64,000 bases of DNA. It comes from Streptomyces sp. TSRI0281. Lineage in GTDB: Bacteria; Actinomycetota; Actinomycetes; Streptomycetales; Streptomycetaceae. Location: positions 1 through 64,000 of the forward strand of contig NZ_LWLE01000034.1 in the NCBI RefSeq assembly GCF_001905125.1, written 5' to 3'. The number at the start of each line of letters is the position of its first letter. Position 1 is the first letter of the stretch. Both the position numbers and the translations under genes were made by a program. This document shows, piece after piece, positions 40,544 through 48,366 of the stretch. The notes under the pieces were generated by a model, which saw nothing but the letters and a program-made list of their open reading frames with translations, ran no database searches and was not told the DNA's origin.

Positions 40544-40911
40544 GGGGTCACGCCGGGTCCGCCCGAGCCACCGGGACCACCGGCGCCCTGCCCGGCCGCC
40601 GCGGTGCGGCGGAATTCGGCGTTTATGCGTTGGGCTTCCTCAAGTTGGTCCTCAAGGATGACGATGCGGCAGGCGGCCTCGACCGGGGTGCCCTGGTCGA
40701 CGAGCTCACGTGCGCGGGCGGCGATCCGCAACTGGTAGCGCGAGTAGCGCCGGTGGCCGCCTTCGGAACGGAGCGGGGTAATCAGGCGGGCCTCTCCGAT
40801 GGCACGGAGGAAGCCGGCCGTGGTGCCCAGCATCTCCGCCGCCCGGCCCATCGTGTAGGCGGGGTAGTCGTCATCGTCCAGTCGGCCGCCGAGCGGATTA
40901 TCCGCTGTCAT
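40531..40911 (-). CDS. MerR-type helix-turn-helix regulator
   Basis: This 126-residue protein begins with an acidic segment (ADNPLGGRLDDDDYPAY), then the MerR-like HTH TMGRAAEMLGTTAGFLRAIG and wing RSEGGHRRYSRYQLRIAARA. A short coiled-coil (RIVILEDQLEEAQRINAEFR) and a Gly/Pro tail end it; there is no effector-binding domain. The ATG at 40911 has AAGAGG upstream; the longer reading to 40989 crosses the hairpin at 40939-40970 and is unlikely. Confidence 0.82.
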   Translation of the reverse strand: MTADNPLGGRLDDDDYPAYTMGRAAEMLGTTAGFLRAIGEARLITPLRSEGGHRRYSRYQLRIAARARELVDQGTPVEAACRIVILEDQLEEAQRINAEFRRTAAAGQGAGGPGGSGGPGVTPQKP

Positions 40912-40938
40912 CTGCACCTCTTCTTGGGAACGCGTCGA

Positions 40939-40970
40939 GGGGCCCTGGTGCCGTACAGCACCAGGGCCCC
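40939..40970. promoter_or_regulatory. Strong hairpin in the leader of the MerR-type gene
   Basis: A perfect 13-bp inverted repeat (GGGGCCCTGGTGC at 40939-40951 with GCACCAGGGCCCC at 40958-40970, loop of 6) lies 27 bases before the MerR-type start codon. It could terminate transcripts arriving from 41 kb on the minus strand, act as an attenuator, or be an operator. No T-run is present. Confidence 0.6.
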
Positions 40971-40989
40971 GAAGGAAATTCAACACCAT

Positions 40990-41733
40990 CTGCCGACGCT
41001 AGTGCCGCGCCGACCTTCTGTTTCCGCGGTTCGCCCTGGAGAAGGGCGGGAGCGCGGGGATCGCGATTGCGGTGACCGGGGACCAACCTTCCGTTCCGGG
41101 GTCTTGCGGTACCCGGGCTGCGTGCTTCTCACCCGGGCGATCCTGATGGCGCCTGCTTCCTCCGTTCTTCCCTCTGGTCTTCCTTCTGGGTCAACGTTCT
41201 GCCGAACCGGTGGTGCCGGCGGCGCCCCCTGGAACTGCGAGCACCTTGCCCGGCAGACCGTCCCGCCGCCCGCTTGCGTGGCCGGGCGGAGGACCCGAGT
41301 GCCGAACTCCTCGGCGCGGGCGCCCCGAGGTGCCTCTGCCGAGATACCGCGCACCACCGACTGCCCGGCAGTTCGTGTCTGCCGGACCCTTCGTGTTCTT
41401 GGCTACGAGAGAAACCATAGCCGCGCTCAGGGGTAATGTCTATCTTCGCAAGCGTAGATTTTGGCGGGCTGGAGACGCAGATAGTTTGACCCCAGTGATG
41501 GGGCGTCCTTCCCGCGTCCGCTCGTCGCACACCTGCGCCGCGCGACCGGCGGCGATCCGCCGGCGATCCGGCAGGGCGGGGCGGTCGGGCGGGGGTGGCG
41601 GCGATCCGGCAGGGCAGGGTGGGGCGGTCGGGCGGGGTGGCGGCAGTTCTGCGGGGCGGGGCGTTCCGTCGGCGGCCGTGCCGGGCGGGCGCCGTCTCCC
41701 GGCACGGCGGACCCCCGAATAGACTCCGCTCTC
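40990..41733. other. 744-bp gap without a convincing gene
   Basis: No frame in this gap has the strong third-position GC bias of the neighbouring genes. A minus-strand frame at 41191-41418 (75 codons) has only about two-thirds GC in third positions. An AT-rich island (41400-41490) contains a possible promoter. The right end (41560-41700) is G-rich with repeated GGCGGTCGGGCGGGG-like runs. A non-coding RNA is possible but unproven. Confidence 0.55.
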
Positions 41734-42162
41734 ATGTCGAAGCCTGACGAACTGCTCGTTGACGTCGCCACGATGGTGGAGTCCGGACAAAGCAATCAGA
41801 TGTCCCTGACCGTGGTTGTCGGCGGCACGGTCATCACCGGCCGCCTGGCCCCCGAAGCGGTGTGGAGGCGGCGTGTCGCGGAGGTACTGACGGATTCGGC
41901 CCAGCTGGGCGAGTTCTCCGGCACCTTCACCGCGTCGACCCCCGCCATGTCGGCCTCTGCCGCCCCCGCCACGTCGGCGTCGGCCGCGTCCTCCACGTCG
42001 GCCTGTGGCTCCGTGCGGAGGGACGGACCGCCCACGCACCTTCACTTCCACGTCGCCCGGATCCTGCAGGGCACGGTGGGCATCCCGGAGACGGGCGGGA
42101 TGTACCGCGTCTCGATCGAGGACGTCGGTGCCTGGACCGTGGGCGACTTCAGCTACCACTGA
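41734..42162 (+). CDS. Conserved hypothetical protein
   Basis: This is a 142-residue soluble protein. The N-terminal ~60 residues (ELLVDVATMVESGQSNQMSL, VVVGGTVITGRLAPEAVWRR) look like a folded alpha/beta domain. A Ser/Ala/Thr-rich linker (residues ~65-95) is low complexity, and the end (THLHFHVARILQGTVGIPET, YRVSIEDVGAWTVGDFSY) is beta-rich. I recall similar Streptomyces proteins but no known function. It is convergent with the next gene across a 21-bp hairpin. Confidence 0.7.
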   Translation: MSKPDELLVDVATMVESGQSNQMSLTVVVGGTVITGRLAPEAVWRRRVAEVLTDSAQLGEFSGTFTASTPAMSASAAPATSASAASSTSACGSVRRDGPPTHLHFHVARILQGTVGIPETGGMYRVSIEDVGAWTVGDFSYH

Positions 42163-42207
42163 TCCATGTGATCCGGTGATCCACCGGCACGGAGACAGCC
42201 GATGAAA

Positions 42208-42251
42208 GCGATGAGGGCCCGGCCGACACCTGTCGGCCGGGCCCTCATCGC
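42208..42251. terminator. Bidirectional terminator, 21-bp perfect stem
   Basis: The arms at 42208-42228 and 42231-42251 pair perfectly over 21 bp around a CC centre, between two convergent genes. There is no T-run. Confidence 0.88.
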
Positions 42252-42294
42252 GTGGGCGGATCAGTGCCGGTTCGGGGCTGGACCGGGCTTCGGG

Positions 42295-42726
42295 TCAGGG
42301 CCAGACCAGGCAGTACGCCTGGTGCCCCGCGTCGTGCAGCCGGTGGGAGAAGTCCTGCCACTCGTGGAGCAGCTGGTAGACGTTGAACGCGTCGCGCGGT
42401 CCGCCGCGGTCGGGCACCGTGGACCAGATGAAGGCCGCCGCGCCGACCGATTCCTCACCGACGCCGCGCAGCGGGTCGACGACCGTCATGGGGAGCTTGA
42501 CCACCGCGTAGTCGGGGTGCAGCACGACCAGTTCGAGCGGGGGGACCTTGTACAGGGGTATGCCCTGGATGCCGGTGAGGACCATGGCCGCCACCGTCTC
42601 CGGCTTGATCTTGCTGAACATGCCGCCCATGCCCAGCTCGTCGCCGCCCAGCTCCTCCGGGCGCATCGAAATGGGCACGCGTGCGGCGGTGGCCCCGTCG
42701 GGGGCACCGAAATACTTGTAGGTCAC
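42295..42726 (-). CDS. Conserved hypothetical protein
   Basis: This 143-residue soluble protein begins MTYKYFGAPDGATAARVPIS. Conserved-looking blocks are MRPEELGGDELGMGGMFSKI, IPLYKVPPLELVVLHPDYAV and DAFNVYQLLHEWQDFSHRLH near the C-terminus. I recognise no family with a function. The GTG at 42726 gives a start that fits what I remember of relatives, but an ATG at 42879 with a weak ribosome binding site and an AT-rich promoter-like stretch just upstream is a real alternative (194 residues). Confidence 0.65.
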   Translation of the reverse strand: MTYKYFGAPDGATAARVPISMRPEELGGDELGMGGMFSKIKPETVAAMVLTGIQGIPLYKVPPLELVVLHPDYAVVKLPMTVVDPLRGVGEESVGAAAFIWSTVPDRGGPRDAFNVYQLLHEWQDFSHRLHDAGHQAYCLVWP

Positions 42727-43163
42727 CCCCACCCGGCCACTGCTCCTGCTCCCCGGGCCTGCGGCGTTCCCCGCCTGCCTGCCCTGTGCGCGCTCAGCCT
42801 CGCGCCGGTGCCGCCCTCGTCGGGCAGGCTCGGGCCCCAGGTCGTCGGTCCCTTCGCCCACTCCGCCACCGCGATGCATATCTCATCCACCCGACTACTT
42901 CTTAGGAGACACAGCCCCCGCCGCGCAACCCGATCATCGTGTCAGTGACCTCCCCCACGGGCGTGCGGTGAAACACCTGTCCGCAAGACCGTCCGTGCCT
43001 CTGACACCATGGCATGTGTGAGCTTTCCCTATGACGCCTCAGTTTCGCAGACGTGAGAGGGTCGACGCCCTTTCGTGATACGGGGAGAGCGCGCTCCCTG
43101 CTCACCGGCGGCCGAGATTTCCGGCCCGGCCCTCCGACACCCGAATCGCAGATCAGGACCAAA
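42727..43163. other. 437-bp gap between the hypothetical gene and hemL
   Basis: Part of this may be the 5' extension of the minus-strand gene (to 42879). The rest should hold the divergent promoters. The short motif CAGTTTCGCAG occurs at 43036 and again inside the start of hemL. I see no clear -35/-10 pair and no Rex-like site here. Confidence 0.5.
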
Positions 43164-44471
43164 GTGTCGTATTCATACGAAGCCCCAGTTTCGCAGTCGC
43201 TTTTCGACCGCGCGTCCGTCGTGACGCCCGGCGGCGTGAACTCTCCCGTGCGTGCCTTCCGGGCCGTGGGCGGTACGCCCCGGTTCATGGTGTCCGGCAC
43301 CGGTCCGTACCTCACCGATGCCGACGGCCGCGAGTACGTCGACCTCGTGTGCTCGTGGGGGCCGATGATCCTCGGCCACTCCCACCCCGAGGTCATCGCC
43401 GCCGTCCAGGACGCGGTCGGGCGGGGTACCTCGTTCGGTACGCCCGGCGAGGGCGAGGTCGCGCTGGCCGAGGAGATCGTCTCCCGTATCGAGCCCGTCG
43501 AGCAGGTGCGCCTGGTCTCGTCCGGCACCGAGGCGACCATGTCCGCGATCCGGCTGGCCCGCGGTTTCACCGGCCGGGCCAAGGTCGTGAAGTTCGCCGG
43601 GTGCTACCACGGGCACGTCGACGCGCTGCTGGCCGCCGCAGGGTCCGGAGTCGCCACCTTCGGGCTGCCCGACACCCCCGGTGTCACGGGAGCCCAGGCC
43701 GGCGACACGATCGTGCTGCCGTACAACGACCTGGACGCCGTGCGGGCCGCGTTCGCCGCGCGGCCCGGCGAGATCGCCTGTGTGATCACCGAGGCGTCGC
43801 CCGGCAACATGGGCGTCGTCCCGCCGCTGGACGGCTTCAACGCCGGGCTCAAGGAGATCTGCGCGGCCAACGGGGCGCTCTACATCTCCGACGAGGTCAT
43901 GACCGGATTCCGTACTTCGAAGGCCGGCTGGTACGGCGTCGACGGCGTCCGGCCCGACCTGATGACGTTCGGCAAGGTCATGGGCGGCGGCTTCCCCGCC
44001 GCGGCCTTCGGCGGGCGCGCCGACGTGATGGCGCACCTCGCCCCGGCCGGGCCCGTCTACCAGGCGGGCACCCTCTCCGGGAACCCCGTCGCCACCGCCG
44101 CCGGGCTCGCTCAGCTGCGCCTGCTGGACGACGCGGCGTACACGAAGATCGACGCGGTCTCCGCGGAGCTGCGGGGGCTGGTGAGCGAGGCGTTCACCAA
44201 GGAGGGCGTCGCGCACACGGTGTCGGCGGCCAGCAACATGTTCTCCGTGTTCTTCACCGACGAGCCCGTCCTCAACTACGAGGACGCGAAGAAGCAGGAA
44301 GCCTTCCGCTTCACCGCCTTCTTCCACTCGATGCTGGCCCAGGGCGTGTATCTGCCGCCGTCCGCCTTCGAGTCCTGGTTCGTCTCCACCGCCCACGACA
44401 CGCAGGCCGTCGAGCGGATCGCCGCCGCCCTGCCCGCCGCGGCCCGTGCCGCATCGGAGGCCACCGCATGA
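43164..44471 (+). CDS. hemL: Glutamate-1-semialdehyde 2,1-aminomutase HemL
   Basis: This 435-residue PLP enzyme converts glutamate-1-semialdehyde, the product of HemA, to 5-aminolevulinate, the substrate of HemB. The opening SLFDRASVVTPGGVNSPVRA is the family signature, with SSGTEATMSAIRLARGFTGR and the PLP lysine in MTFGKVMGGGFPAAAF. GTG 43164 (MSYSYEAPVSQ) is preceded by AGGAC. It is followed by an ATGA overlap with the phosphatase gene. Its presence ~25 kb from hemACDB in one window is notable. Confidence 0.97.
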   Translation: MSYSYEAPVSQSLFDRASVVTPGGVNSPVRAFRAVGGTPRFMVSGTGPYLTDADGREYVDLVCSWGPMILGHSHPEVIAAVQDAVGRGTSFGTPGEGEVALAEEIVSRIEPVEQVRLVSSGTEATMSAIRLARGFTGRAKVVKFAGCYHGHVDALLAAAGSGVATFGLPDTPGVTGAQAGDTIVLPYNDLDAVRAAFAARPGEIACVITEASPGNMGVVPPLDGFNAGLKEICAANGALYISDEVMTGFRTSKAGWYGVDGVRPDLMTFGKVMGGGFPAAAFGGRADVMAHLAPAGPVYQAGTLSGNPVATAAGLAQLRLLDDAAYTKIDAVSAELRGLVSEAFTKEGVAHTVSAASNMFSVFFTDEPVLNYEDAKKQEAFRFTAFFHSMLAQGVYLPPSAFESWFVSTAHDTQAVERIAAALPAAARAASEATA

Positions 44472-45193
44472 GCGAGAACGGAAACCGCGAGGGCGCCGAC
44501 CGCGAGGGCGCCGACCGCGCGCAGGACATCACCGTCGTCCACCTCATGCGCCACGGCGAGGTGCACAACCCGGAGGGCGTCCTCTACGGGCGGCGCCCCG
44601 GCTATCACCTCTCCGAGCTCGGCCGGAAGATGGCCGACCGGGTCGCCGAGCACCTGGAGAAGCGCGACATCACCCATGTCGTCGCCTCCCCGCTGGAGCG
44701 GGCCCAGGAGACGGCGACCCCGGTCGCCACGTCGCACGGTCTGGAACTGGCCACCGACGAACGCCTCATCGAGGCCGCCAACGTCTTCGAGGGCAAGACC
44801 TTCGGGGTCGGCGACGGGGCGCTGCGCAAGCCGGACAACTGGAAGCACCTGACGAATCCGTTCCGGCCGTCGTGGGGCGAGCCGTACATCGAGCAGGTCG
44901 TACGGATGATGGGCGCGCTGGACGCGGCACGCGACGCCGCGCGGGGGCACGAGGCGGTCTGCGTCAGCCATCAGCTGCCGATCTGGATCGTGCGGTCCTT
45001 CGTCGAGCGGCGGCGGCTGTGGCACGACCCGCGCAAGCGGCAGTGCACGCTGGCCTCGCTGACGAGCTTCACGTATCGGGGCGACAAGATCGTTTCGGTG
45101 GGGTACTCGGAGCCGGCGCGGGATCTGGTGCCGACGCATCTCCTGGCGGGGGCGAAGCCGGTGAAGGGGAAGTCGAAGGCGTTCGGGGCGTAG
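44468..45193 (+). CDS. Histidine phosphatase family protein (phosphoglycerate mutase-like)
   Basis: This 241-residue protein carries the RHG motif VVHLMRHGEVHNPEGVLYGR with the phosphorylated His, and the second catalytic His in AVCVSHQLPIWIVRS. Residues 1-19 are a charged disordered leader with a repeated REGAD. The phosphohistidine family includes small-molecule phosphatases; the substrate is not visible. Overlapping start with hemL (ATGA) means co-translation. A similar gene follows hemL in S. coelicolor, as I recall. Confidence 0.9.
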   Translation: MSENGNREGADREGADRAQDITVVHLMRHGEVHNPEGVLYGRRPGYHLSELGRKMADRVAEHLEKRDITHVVASPLERAQETATPVATSHGLELATDERLIEAANVFEGKTFGVGDGALRKPDNWKHLTNPFRPSWGEPYIEQVVRMMGALDAARDAARGHEAVCVSHQLPIWIVRSFVERRRLWHDPRKRQCTLASLTSFTYRGDKIVSVGYSEPARDLVPTHLLAGAKPVKGKSKAFGA

Positions 45194-45233
45194 GCGGGGG
45201 TAGGGGGCTGCCCGGGTGCGTCCGGGGGCGCTT

Positions 45234-45469
45234 TGTCCTCAATCGCCGGACGGGCTTGATTTTGCCTGTGTGGGTGCGGCCGTGCGCCGGGTTGTCCTCG
45301 ATCGCCGGACGGGCTTGGTGTGCGGACGGGCCTGATGTGTCTGTGCGGGTGCGGTCGCGTGCCGGGCTGTCCTCAATCGCCGGACGGGCTTGAGTGTGCC
45401 GGGTGGGCCTGATGCGCCTGTGCGGGTGCGGCCGTGCGTCGGGTTGTCCTCAATCGCCGGACGGGCTTG
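45234..45469. repeat. Four irregular copies of a 25-bp Streptomyces-type repeat
   Basis: Copies of TGTCCTC(A/G)ATCGCCGGACG followed by GGCTTG lie at 45234-45258, 45293-45317, 45368-45392 and 45445-45469, all in the same direction and spaced 59, 75 and 77 bases. The gaps share GTGCGG and GGGCCTGATG phrases, so the array grew by duplication of a ~75-bp unit. This motif is common in Streptomyces intergenic regions (from memory). The rest of the 45194-45678 gap holds an AT-rich promoter-like stretch at 45570-45600. Confidence 0.9.
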
Positions 45470-45678
45470 GTGTGCGGACGGGCTTGAGTGGTGCGGTGCA
45501 CGGGTCCGGTGTGGCGGTGGGGGTGATGTGGGCTGGTCTCTTGATGTGCAGGATTCGTAAGGGTCTAGTCGCGTAACGAAAAATATGTTAATCGGGGGAA
45601 CCCCCGTGTTGCTTCACCCATCTAAGCCTCTGCCAGTTTGTATGGACTTGAGGTAAAACGACCGCAGATGGGGACGGC

Positions 45679-46932
45679 ATGCGCGAGATCAACCGAAGGG
45701 GACTGCTCGGAGCCGGACTGGGGGCCGCAGCCGCGATCGGAGTCGCGGGCTGTGGTTCCTTCGGCTCCGGGAGCGAGAGCCGGTCGGGCACCGGCAAGGG
45801 CGACCAGGGCACGGACGGGAACGGCCGCGGCAGCGGTGCCGGGAAGAAGGACGTCCGGCTGATCGGTGACGGTTCCACCGCCGATACCGGAAAGCAGCCG
45901 AATCAGCCCTCCGCCCCGGTTCGGCTCGAACCCGGTCAGACGCCTCCGCAGTTCGTGATCTTTTCCTGGGACGGCGCGGGCGAGGTCGGCAACGGGCTCT
46001 TCCCGCGCTTTCTCGAACTCGCCAAGGAACACGACGCGGCGATGACCTTCTTCCTCTCCGGGCTGTACCTCCTGCCCGAGTCGAAGAAGTCGCTGTACCG
46101 GCCGCCGAACAACCCCCGCGGCGCCTCCGACATCGGTTATCTCACCGACGGTCACGTCAAGGAGACGCTGAAGTACGTCCGCCAGGCATGGACCGACGGC
46201 CATGAGATCGGCACCCACTTCAACGGGCATTTCTGCGGCGGTTCCGGTTCCGTCGGCAACTGGACCCCCGCGCAATGGCACAGCGAGATCAATCAGGCGG
46301 TCTCGTTCGTCACCGAATGGCGGACCAACACCGGCTGGAACGACCTCGATCCGCTGCCTTTCGACTACCGCAAGGAACTCATCGGCGGCCGTACCCCCTG
46401 TCTGCTCGGCCAGGACAATCTGCTGCCGACGGCGAAGAAGCTGGGGTGGCGCTACGACGCGAGTTCGCCCGGCGGCCGTCAGATGTGGCCCGAGAAGCGC
46501 CAGGGTGTGTGGGATCTCCCGCTCCAGGGGATGCCGTTCCCCGGGCACTCCTTCGAGGTCCTCTCGATGGACTACAACATCCTCGCCAATCAGTCGAAGA
46601 ACTCGACCAAGGGAATGCCCTCGCGCTATCCGGGGTGGCGCACCCAGGCCGCCGGTGCGTATCTCGCCGGTTTCCAGCGTGCGTACGAGAGCAATCGCGC
46701 ACCCTTCTTCATCGGCAACCACTTCGAGGAGTGGAACGGCGGTATCTATATGGATGCCGTGGAAGAAGTGATCAAGAAGGTCGCCGGTAAGCCGGATGTG
46801 CGCCTCGTCTCCTTCCGGCAGTTCGTCGACTGGCTCGACGCGCAAGATCCGGCGGTGCTCGCGAAGCTCCGTTCGCTGGAGGTCGGTCAGTCGCCCGCAG
46901 GCGGCTGGAACACCTTCTTTAAACAGGCTTGA
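45679..46932 (+). CDS. Secreted polysaccharide deacetylase-like lipoprotein
   Basis: This 417-residue protein has a twin-Arg-containing signal (INRRGLLGAGLGAAAAIG) ending in lipobox GVAGC, so it is an exported lipoprotein, perhaps by the Tat route. A Gly/Ser-rich linker leads to a NodB-like domain: FVIFSWDGAGEVGNGLFPRF (where D in SWDG replaces the usual TFDDG pair), MTFFLSGLYLL, and HEIGTHFNGHFCGG with the metal-binding His pair. Later blocks are YDASSPGGRQMW and FFIGNHFEEWNGGI. The altered first motif makes catalysis uncertain. It lies between hemL and the cytochrome c biogenesis genes. Confidence 0.85.
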   Translation: MREINRRGLLGAGLGAAAAIGVAGCGSFGSGSESRSGTGKGDQGTDGNGRGSGAGKKDVRLIGDGSTADTGKQPNQPSAPVRLEPGQTPPQFVIFSWDGAGEVGNGLFPRFLELAKEHDAAMTFFLSGLYLLPESKKSLYRPPNNPRGASDIGYLTDGHVKETLKYVRQAWTDGHEIGTHFNGHFCGGSGSVGNWTPAQWHSEINQAVSFVTEWRTNTGWNDLDPLPFDYRKELIGGRTPCLLGQDNLLPTAKKLGWRYDASSPGGRQMWPEKRQGVWDLPLQGMPFPGHSFEVLSMDYNILANQSKNSTKGMPSRYPGWRTQAAGAYLAGFQRAYESNRAPFFIGNHFEEWNGGIYMDAVEEVIKKVAGKPDVRLVSFRQFVDWLDAQDPAVLAKLRSLEVGQSPAGGWNTFFKQA

Positions 46933-46983
46933 CAAGGGGCTTTACGGGCACCGAGGGGGGTGCGGGAGATCGTGGAAACTGCC

Positions 46984-47001
46984 ATGCGAAACTTTTCACA
47001 T
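46984..47001 (+). promoter_or_regulatory. Rex-operator-like palindrome overlapping the resA start
   Basis: ATGCGAAACTTTTCACAT at 46984-47001 agrees with the Rex operator TTGTGAA-N4-TTCACAA at 11 of 14 fixed positions, including both GAA/TTC cores. It ends inside the resA ATG (47000-47002). Rex bound here could block transcription or translation start. The match is weaker than that at rex and could be coincidence. Confidence 0.45.
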
Positions 47002-47602
47002 GAGCTCTGGCCGCGCATCCCGACGCCGCTTCACCCTGCTCGCCGCCACGGCCGTGGCCGGTGCCCTGACCCTGTCCGCGTGCGGGGACGGCAACAAGGC
47101 CGGTGGTGGCGGAAGCACGAACTTCGTCACCGGCAGCGGGGGCATCTCCACCGTCGCCAAGGGTGACCGGACCCCCGCGCCGAAGCTCGACGGAACGAGC
47201 CTGGACGGCAAGCCGCTCGACCTCGCCGACTACAAGGGCAAGGTCATCGTCCTGAACGCCTGGGGCTCCTGGTGCGGCCCCTGCCGCCTTGAGGCCAAGC
47301 ACTTCGTGAAGGTGCAGGAGGAGACCGCGGACCAGGGCGTCCAGTTCATCGGGATCAATGTCCGGGACCCCCAGAAGGACCTGGCGGTGAACTTCGAGAA
47401 GGACTTCGGCGTCACGTACCCGAGCTTCCACGACCCGACCGGGAAGCTCATCCTCCGCTTCCCCAAGGGCACCCTGAACCTCCAGGCCATCCCCTCGACG
47501 GTCGTCATCGACCGCGACGGCAAGATCGCCGCCCGCACGCTCCAGGCCCTGAACGCGGAGAAGCTGCGCAAGATGATCGACCCGCTGATCGCGGAGAAGT
47601 GA
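47000..47602 (+). CDS. resA: Thiol-disulfide oxidoreductase ResA (TlpA-like lipoprotein)
   Basis: This 200-residue exported lipoprotein has an Arg-rich n-region (SSGRASRRRFTLLAAT), lipobox LSAC, and a thioredoxin domain with the active CxxC in NAWGSWCGPCRLEAKH (WCGPC) and the cis-Pro in QAIPSTVVIDRDGK. ResA keeps apocytochrome c cysteines reduced for haem attachment in system II. It is followed by ccdA after 4 bases, then resB and ccsB, giving the classic resA-ccdA-resB-ccsB set. Confidence 0.93.
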   Translation: MSSGRASRRRFTLLAATAVAGALTLSACGDGNKAGGGGSTNFVTGSGGISTVAKGDRTPAPKLDGTSLDGKPLDLADYKGKVIVLNAWGSWCGPCRLEAKHFVKVQEETADQGVQFIGINVRDPQKDLAVNFEKDFGVTYPSFHDPTGKLILRFPKGTLNLQAIPSTVVIDRDGKIAARTLQALNAEKLRKMIDPLIAEK

Positions 47603-47606
47603 TCCG

Positions 47607-48362
47607 GTGATCACGCTCGCCGCGTCCAGCGGAACCGTCGAGGGCGGGGCACTGCTGGTGGCACTGCCGCTCGCCCTCCTCGCCGGGCTGGTCTCGTTCT
47701 TCTCGCCCTGTGTCCTGCCCCTGGTCCCCGGCTATCTGAGTTACGTCACCGGGGTCAGCGGCACCGACCTGGCCGAGGCCCGGCGCGGCCGGGTCGTCGC
47801 GGGCGCCTCGCTCTTCGTGCTCGGCTTCACCGCGGTCTTCGCCTCCAGCGGGGCGCTCTTCGGCTACTTCGGCCAGGAGCTCCAGGAACACTCCGGCGTG
47901 TTCAACAAGATCCTCGGCGCCCTGATGATCCTCATGGGGATCTTCTTCATGGGGCTGCTGCCCGGAGTGACGCAGCGCGAGTTCCGCTTCCACAAGCGGC
48001 CGGTGGCCGGACTGGCCGGAGCACCGCTGCTGGGCGCTCTGTTCGGGATCGGCTGGACACCCTGCATCGGCCCGACGCTCGCCTCCGTACTGACCCTCTC
48101 GTTCGACCAGGGCACCGCCGGACGCGGGGCGATACTCACCGTCGCGTACTGTCTCGGACTTGGCGTCCCGTTTGTCCTGGCGGCCGTCGCCTTCCGTAAG
48201 GCACTCGGCGCGTTCGGCTGGATCAAGCGCCACTACGCATGGGTCATGCGGATCGGCGGCGGCATGATGATCGTGACCGGAATCCTTCTGCTGACGGGCG
48301 TCTGGGCGACGCTCATGCAGGAGATGCAGGTCTGGTCCAACGGCTTCACTGTGGGGATCTGA
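47607..48362 (+). CDS. ccdA: Cytochrome c biogenesis protein CcdA
   Basis: This 251-residue protein with six or more membrane helices passes reducing equivalents from cytoplasmic thioredoxin to ResA. The redox cysteines are in FFSPCVLPLVPGYLSYVTG and GWTPCIGPTLASVL, each next to a conserved Pro. The GTG start at 47607 lies 4 bases after resA. A preceding short spacer shows it is translated with resA. Confidence 0.95.
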   Translation: MITLAASSGTVEGGALLVALPLALLAGLVSFFSPCVLPLVPGYLSYVTGVSGTDLAEARRGRVVAGASLFVLGFTAVFASSGALFGYFGQELQEHSGVFNKILGALMILMGIFFMGLLPGVTQREFRFHKRPVAGLAGAPLLGALFGIGWTPCIGPTLASVLTLSFDQGTAGRGAILTVAYCLGLGVPFVLAAVAFRKALGAFGWIKRHYAWVMRIGGGMMIVTGILLLTGVWATLMQEMQVWSNGFTVGI

Positions 48363-48366
48363 GTTC

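Noticed and set aside
41191..41418. 75-codon minus-strand frame starting MVSLVAKNTKGPADT
   Set aside because: Third-position GC is only about two-thirds, there is no good ribosome binding site, and I recognise no family. Left as part of an unexplained gap.
41436..41489. 17-codon frame starting MSIFASVDFGG in the AT-rich island
   Set aside because: Too short, AT-rich and without supporting conservation; possible promoter DNA instead.
45234..45469. Repeats that could suggest a CRISPR array
   Set aside because: Spacing is irregular (59-77), the spacers are themselves similar, and there are no cas genes.
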